Below are positions 5,024 through 5,599 of a DNA stretch of 5,599 bases, piece by piece. A model generated the notes under the pieces. That model saw nothing but the letters and a program-made list of their open reading frames with translations, ran no database searches and was not told the DNA's origin. The stretch covers positions 28,893-34,491 of the forward strand of contig MGYH01000014.1 in NCBI GenBank assembly GCA_001801665.1. Reading direction: 5' to 3'. How positions within the stretch are numbered: the first letter of the stretch is position 1; each line of letters opens with the position of its first letter. The DNA comes from Gammaproteobacteria bacterium RIFCSPHIGHO2_12_FULL_45_12. Lineage in GTDB: Bacteria; Pseudomonadota; Gammaproteobacteria; DSM-16500. The translations under genes were made by a program, and so were the position numbers.

Positions 5024-5599
5024 CTAAACAATCTGTTTCATGAGGCGCGCGTAATAAAAGCCATCCATCCCGCCCATGCCTGGCAAAATTTGCAACCCCA
5101 CGCGACAAGGCAAGCCCCAACTGGATGGGTTTGGCAGCGTCACCGGCTGCTCTATCGCATCCGGATGCGCCATTAAAAAACGCTGCACCACCTCTTCATT
5201 TTCTTGAGGAAAAACAGAACAGGTCACATACAGCAAGCGGCCTCCTTGTTTTAACGTCGGCCAAAGTGCTGTCAATAATCTCAATTGCTCCACGGCAAAC
5301 GCTTTCAAGTCGCAAGCCTCACGCAATAATTTAATATCCGGATGACGACGTATCACCCCACTCGCCGAACACGGTGCATCCAGTAAAATTCTGTCAAATG
5401 GCTGGCCGTCCCACCAAGCCAAGGGGTTGCCCGCGTCCTCACATATTAATGTCACCTTCGTCAATGTCAGGCGATCCAGATTTTCCTGAATCGATGCCAT
5501 ACGGCGCATGTCTTTTTCCACCGCCACACATGCTGCCAATTGCGGCTGCAGGGTCAAAAGGTGGGTTAACTTTCCGCCCGGGGCAGAACAGGCATCGAG
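5024..5599 (-). CDS. rsmB: 16S rRNA m5C967 methyltransferase RsmB, C-terminal part (cut by window edge)
   Basis: The open frame runs to the right edge, so only the last 191 residues are visible; RsmB is usually about 430. The enzyme methylates C967 of 16S rRNA with S-adenosylmethionine. The visible part starts at motif I (DACSAPGGK, the AdoMet site) at 5599-5570. Next come the acidic VAVEKD, then motif IV LDAPCSASGVIRRHPDIK and motif VI YVTCSVFPQENEEV. Both family cysteines are present: the TCS one is the catalytic nucleophile and the APCS one helps release product. The C-terminus GFYYARLMK is typical. The TTG at 5555-5557 is not the start, because motif I lies upstream of it. The missing N-terminus should hold the NusB-like RNA-binding domain. 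The downstream neighbour is guaC, 112 bases away. Confidence 0.95.
   Translation of the reverse strand, partial: LDACSAPGGKLTHLLTLQPQLAACVAVEKDMRRMASIQENLDRLTLTKVTLICEDAGNPLAWWDGQPFDRILLDAPCSASGVIRRHPDIKLLREACDLKAFAVEQLRLLTALWPTLKQGGRLLYVTCSVFPQENEEVVQRFLMAHPDAIEQPVTLPNPSSWGLPCRVGLQILPGMGGMDGFYYARLMKQIV

Noticed and set aside
5555..5557. TTG as the start of the methyltransferase
   Set aside because: The same frame continues to the window edge and encodes the AdoMet-binding DACSAPGGK motif, so the gene is truncated by the window rather than starting here.
1..5599. CRISPR array, tRNA or rRNA gene, insertion sequence, phage genes
   Set aside because: I looked for regularly spaced repeats, cloverleaf-like segments, transposase motifs and terminal inverted repeats and saw none. 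A tRNA or ncRNA profile search was not possible.

Overview
The window looks like chromosomal DNA from a Gram-negative bacterium, most likely a gammaproteobacterium. The evidence is an outer-membrane beta-barrel gene, a heptose-bisphosphate phosphatase that serves LPS core synthesis, an NADPH-type GMP reductase close to the enterobacterial GuaC, and RsmB. Base composition is intermediate, with an AT-rich patch over the toxin-antitoxin pair. The order may be Legionellales or a relative, but that is a weak impression and nothing here proves it.

Layout from left to right. Positions 2-58 may be the last codons of a plus-strand gene that enters from outside. Positions 162-1025 (+) encode a secreted or periplasmic DUF4163/DUF3298 (RsiV-like) protein of unknown role, ended by a likely intrinsic terminator. 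All remaining genes are on the minus strand, read right to left. The rsmB C-terminal part (5024-5599) is cut by the window edge. guaC (3853-4908) stands alone. A small outer-membrane beta-barrel gene (3187-3720) has a good sigma70 promoter and a probable terminator. gmhB and plsC (3077 down to 1796) overlap by 8 bases. A vapBC-type toxin-antitoxin operon (1671 down to 1085) converges on the DUF3298 gene.

How the genes work together: the barrel protein, GmhB (ADP-heptose for the LPS core) and PlsC (phosphatidic acid for phospholipids) form an envelope-related group, and gmhB-plsC is probably translationally coupled. guaC (purine salvage) and rsmB (16S rRNA m5C methylation) are housekeeping genes with no evident link to their neighbours. 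The vapBC pair is a self-contained, probably mobile module placed between plsC and the DUF3298 gene.

I found no convincing novel multi-gene system. The most useful observations are regulatory: an inverted repeat over the vapB promoter, a 13-base palindrome over the -10/spacer of the barrel-protein promoter, and a 17-base dyad in the guaC leader. In two genes (guaC and the barrel protein) the ribosome-binding site favours a start downstream of the longest reading frame. No gene-free gap exceeds 161 bases.
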